Source of the DNA: Verrucomicrobia bacterium UBA2460
Lineage (GTDB): Bacteria; Verrucomicrobiota; Verrucomicrobiia; Methylacidiphilales; Verrucolacustridaceae
Reading direction: 5' to 3'
Assembly: GCA_002342345.1 (NCBI GenBank)
Contig: DDPU01000058.1
Location: forward strand, 4,912-10,152
DNA length: 5,241 nucleotides
Part shown: one piece after another, positions 4,847 to 5,241 of the stretch
How the letters are laid out: each line of letters opens with the position of its first letter
Numbering within the stretch: position 1 is the stretch's first letter
Made by a program: the position numbers and the translations under genes
The notes under the pieces: model-generated
Databases searched by the model: none
Seen by the model: the letters and a program-made list of their open reading frames with translations, nothing else
What the model was told of the DNA's origin: nothing

Positions 4847-5241
4847 ATGAAGTTGCAAACTTTTAAACTCACCGTCGCCTACACTGGCGGGGACTTCCAC
4901 GGCTGGCAGCGGCAGGACCCGCATCCCACCGTCCAACTCGCCCTGGAAGGCGCCCTCGGAAAAATTTTCGGAAAACCCTTTCCTGTGGCCGGTTCCGGCC
5001 GGACGGATCGCGGCGTTCACGCCCTCGGCCAGACGGCCTCGGCGCAGCTTCCCCCGGCACACACCCCGGCAGTTCTTCTCCGCGCGCTGAATTTTCACCT
5101 CCCCCCCGCGATCCGCGTTTTGTCCGTCCGGAAGGAGAAACCGAAGTTTCACGCCCGCTTTTCCGCACGGGGCAAAACCTACCTGTACCGCATCGTCAAC
5201 GCCCCTTATCTCCATCCCCTGGAAATCGGCCGGGCCTGGCA
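4847..5241 (+). CDS. truA: tRNA pseudouridine(38-40) synthase TruA, N-terminal part (partial, 3' end beyond window)
   Basis: Isomerises uridines 38, 39 and 40 in the anticodon stem-loop of many tRNAs to pseudouridine, in the cytoplasm. The 131 codons visible, about half of a typical 240-270-residue TruA, give FKLTVAYTGGDFHGWQRQ (6-23) and TVQLALEGAL (28-37). The catalytic motif GSGRTDRGVHALGQ (49-62) follows, with nucleophile Asp54. Next are LLRALNFHLPPAIRVLSV (77-94) and FHARFSARGKTYLYRIVN (101-118), which carries the conserved aromatic region. ATG at 4847 gives the family N-terminus directly; the start is preceded by a C-run and has no Shine-Dalgarno sequence, as at rpsU. A 104-nt gap with possible terminator hairpins separates it from the PagL-like gene, so it may be its own transcription unit. 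The frame is intact to the window edge. Confidence 0.96.
   Translation, partial: MKLQTFKLTVAYTGGDFHGWQRQDPHPTVQLALEGALGKIFGKPFPVAGSGRTDRGVHALGQTASAQLPPAHTPAVLLRALNFHLPPAIRVLSVRKEKPKFHARFSARGKTYLYRIVNAPYLHPLEIGRAW

Noticed and set aside
4712..5215. Minus-strand frame of 167 codons over truA
   Set aside because: Antisense to truA with its GRTD catalytic motif; no independent support.
1..5241. Search for tRNA, CRISPR array, insertion sequence ends, attachment sites or a defence system
   Set aside because: No spaced direct repeats, terminal inverted repeats, cloverleaf, transposase, integrase or effector genes seen; the window is housekeeping genes.

Overview
The window is a stretch of ordinary, compact, GC-rich bacterial chromosome holding seven protein genes, two of them cut by the window edges. 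On the minus strand, running off the left edge, is the N-terminal part of dnaE (replicative DNA polymerase III alpha subunit). Divergent from it on the plus strand is a tight run: rpsU (ribosomal protein bS21), a stand-alone biotin-protein ligase, trpA (tryptophan synthase alpha), ruvX/yqgF (Holliday-junction resolvase-like/pre-16S rRNA nuclease) and an outer-membrane PagL-like lipid A deacylase family protein. After a 104-nt gap comes the 5' part of truA (tRNA pseudouridine synthase), which runs off the right edge.

The organism is very probably a diderm (Gram-negative type) bacterium. It encodes bS21 and a PagL-like outer-membrane beta-barrel with a signal peptide, its coding DNA is mostly GC-rich, and its polymerase is a DnaE-type (not PolC) alpha subunit. 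The gene mixture and the near absence of Shine-Dalgarno sequences make a member of the Verrucomicrobiota/PVC group a reasonable guess, but this is inference and cannot be settled from the sequence alone.

Layout: 1-1580 dnaE (minus, partial); 1581-1750 divergent intergenic region with a candidate stem-loop plus T-tract; 1751-3986 rpsU, birA-type ligase, trpA and ruvX with gaps of 19 nt, 34 nt and a 4-nt overlap; 3996-4742 PagL-like gene only 9 nt after ruvX but starting in lower-GC DNA; 4743-4846 gap with two mutually exclusive hairpins; 4847-5241 truA. The genes share no single pathway. They are translation/RNA (rpsU, ruvX, truA), cofactor attachment (biotin ligase), amino acid synthesis (trpA) and envelope (PagL-like), co-transcribed by proximity rather than forming a dedicated system.

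I found no mobile element, CRISPR array, tRNA, rRNA or defence/biosynthetic system. The observations worth a second look are modest. They are an identical 10-mer at an identical distance from the starts of two adjacent genes, missing Shine-Dalgarno sequences at nearly every start, an intact set of metal ligands in the DnaE PHP domain (possible built-in proofreading), an Asn at the catalytic-Glu position of the PagL-like protein, and attenuator-like hairpins before truA.
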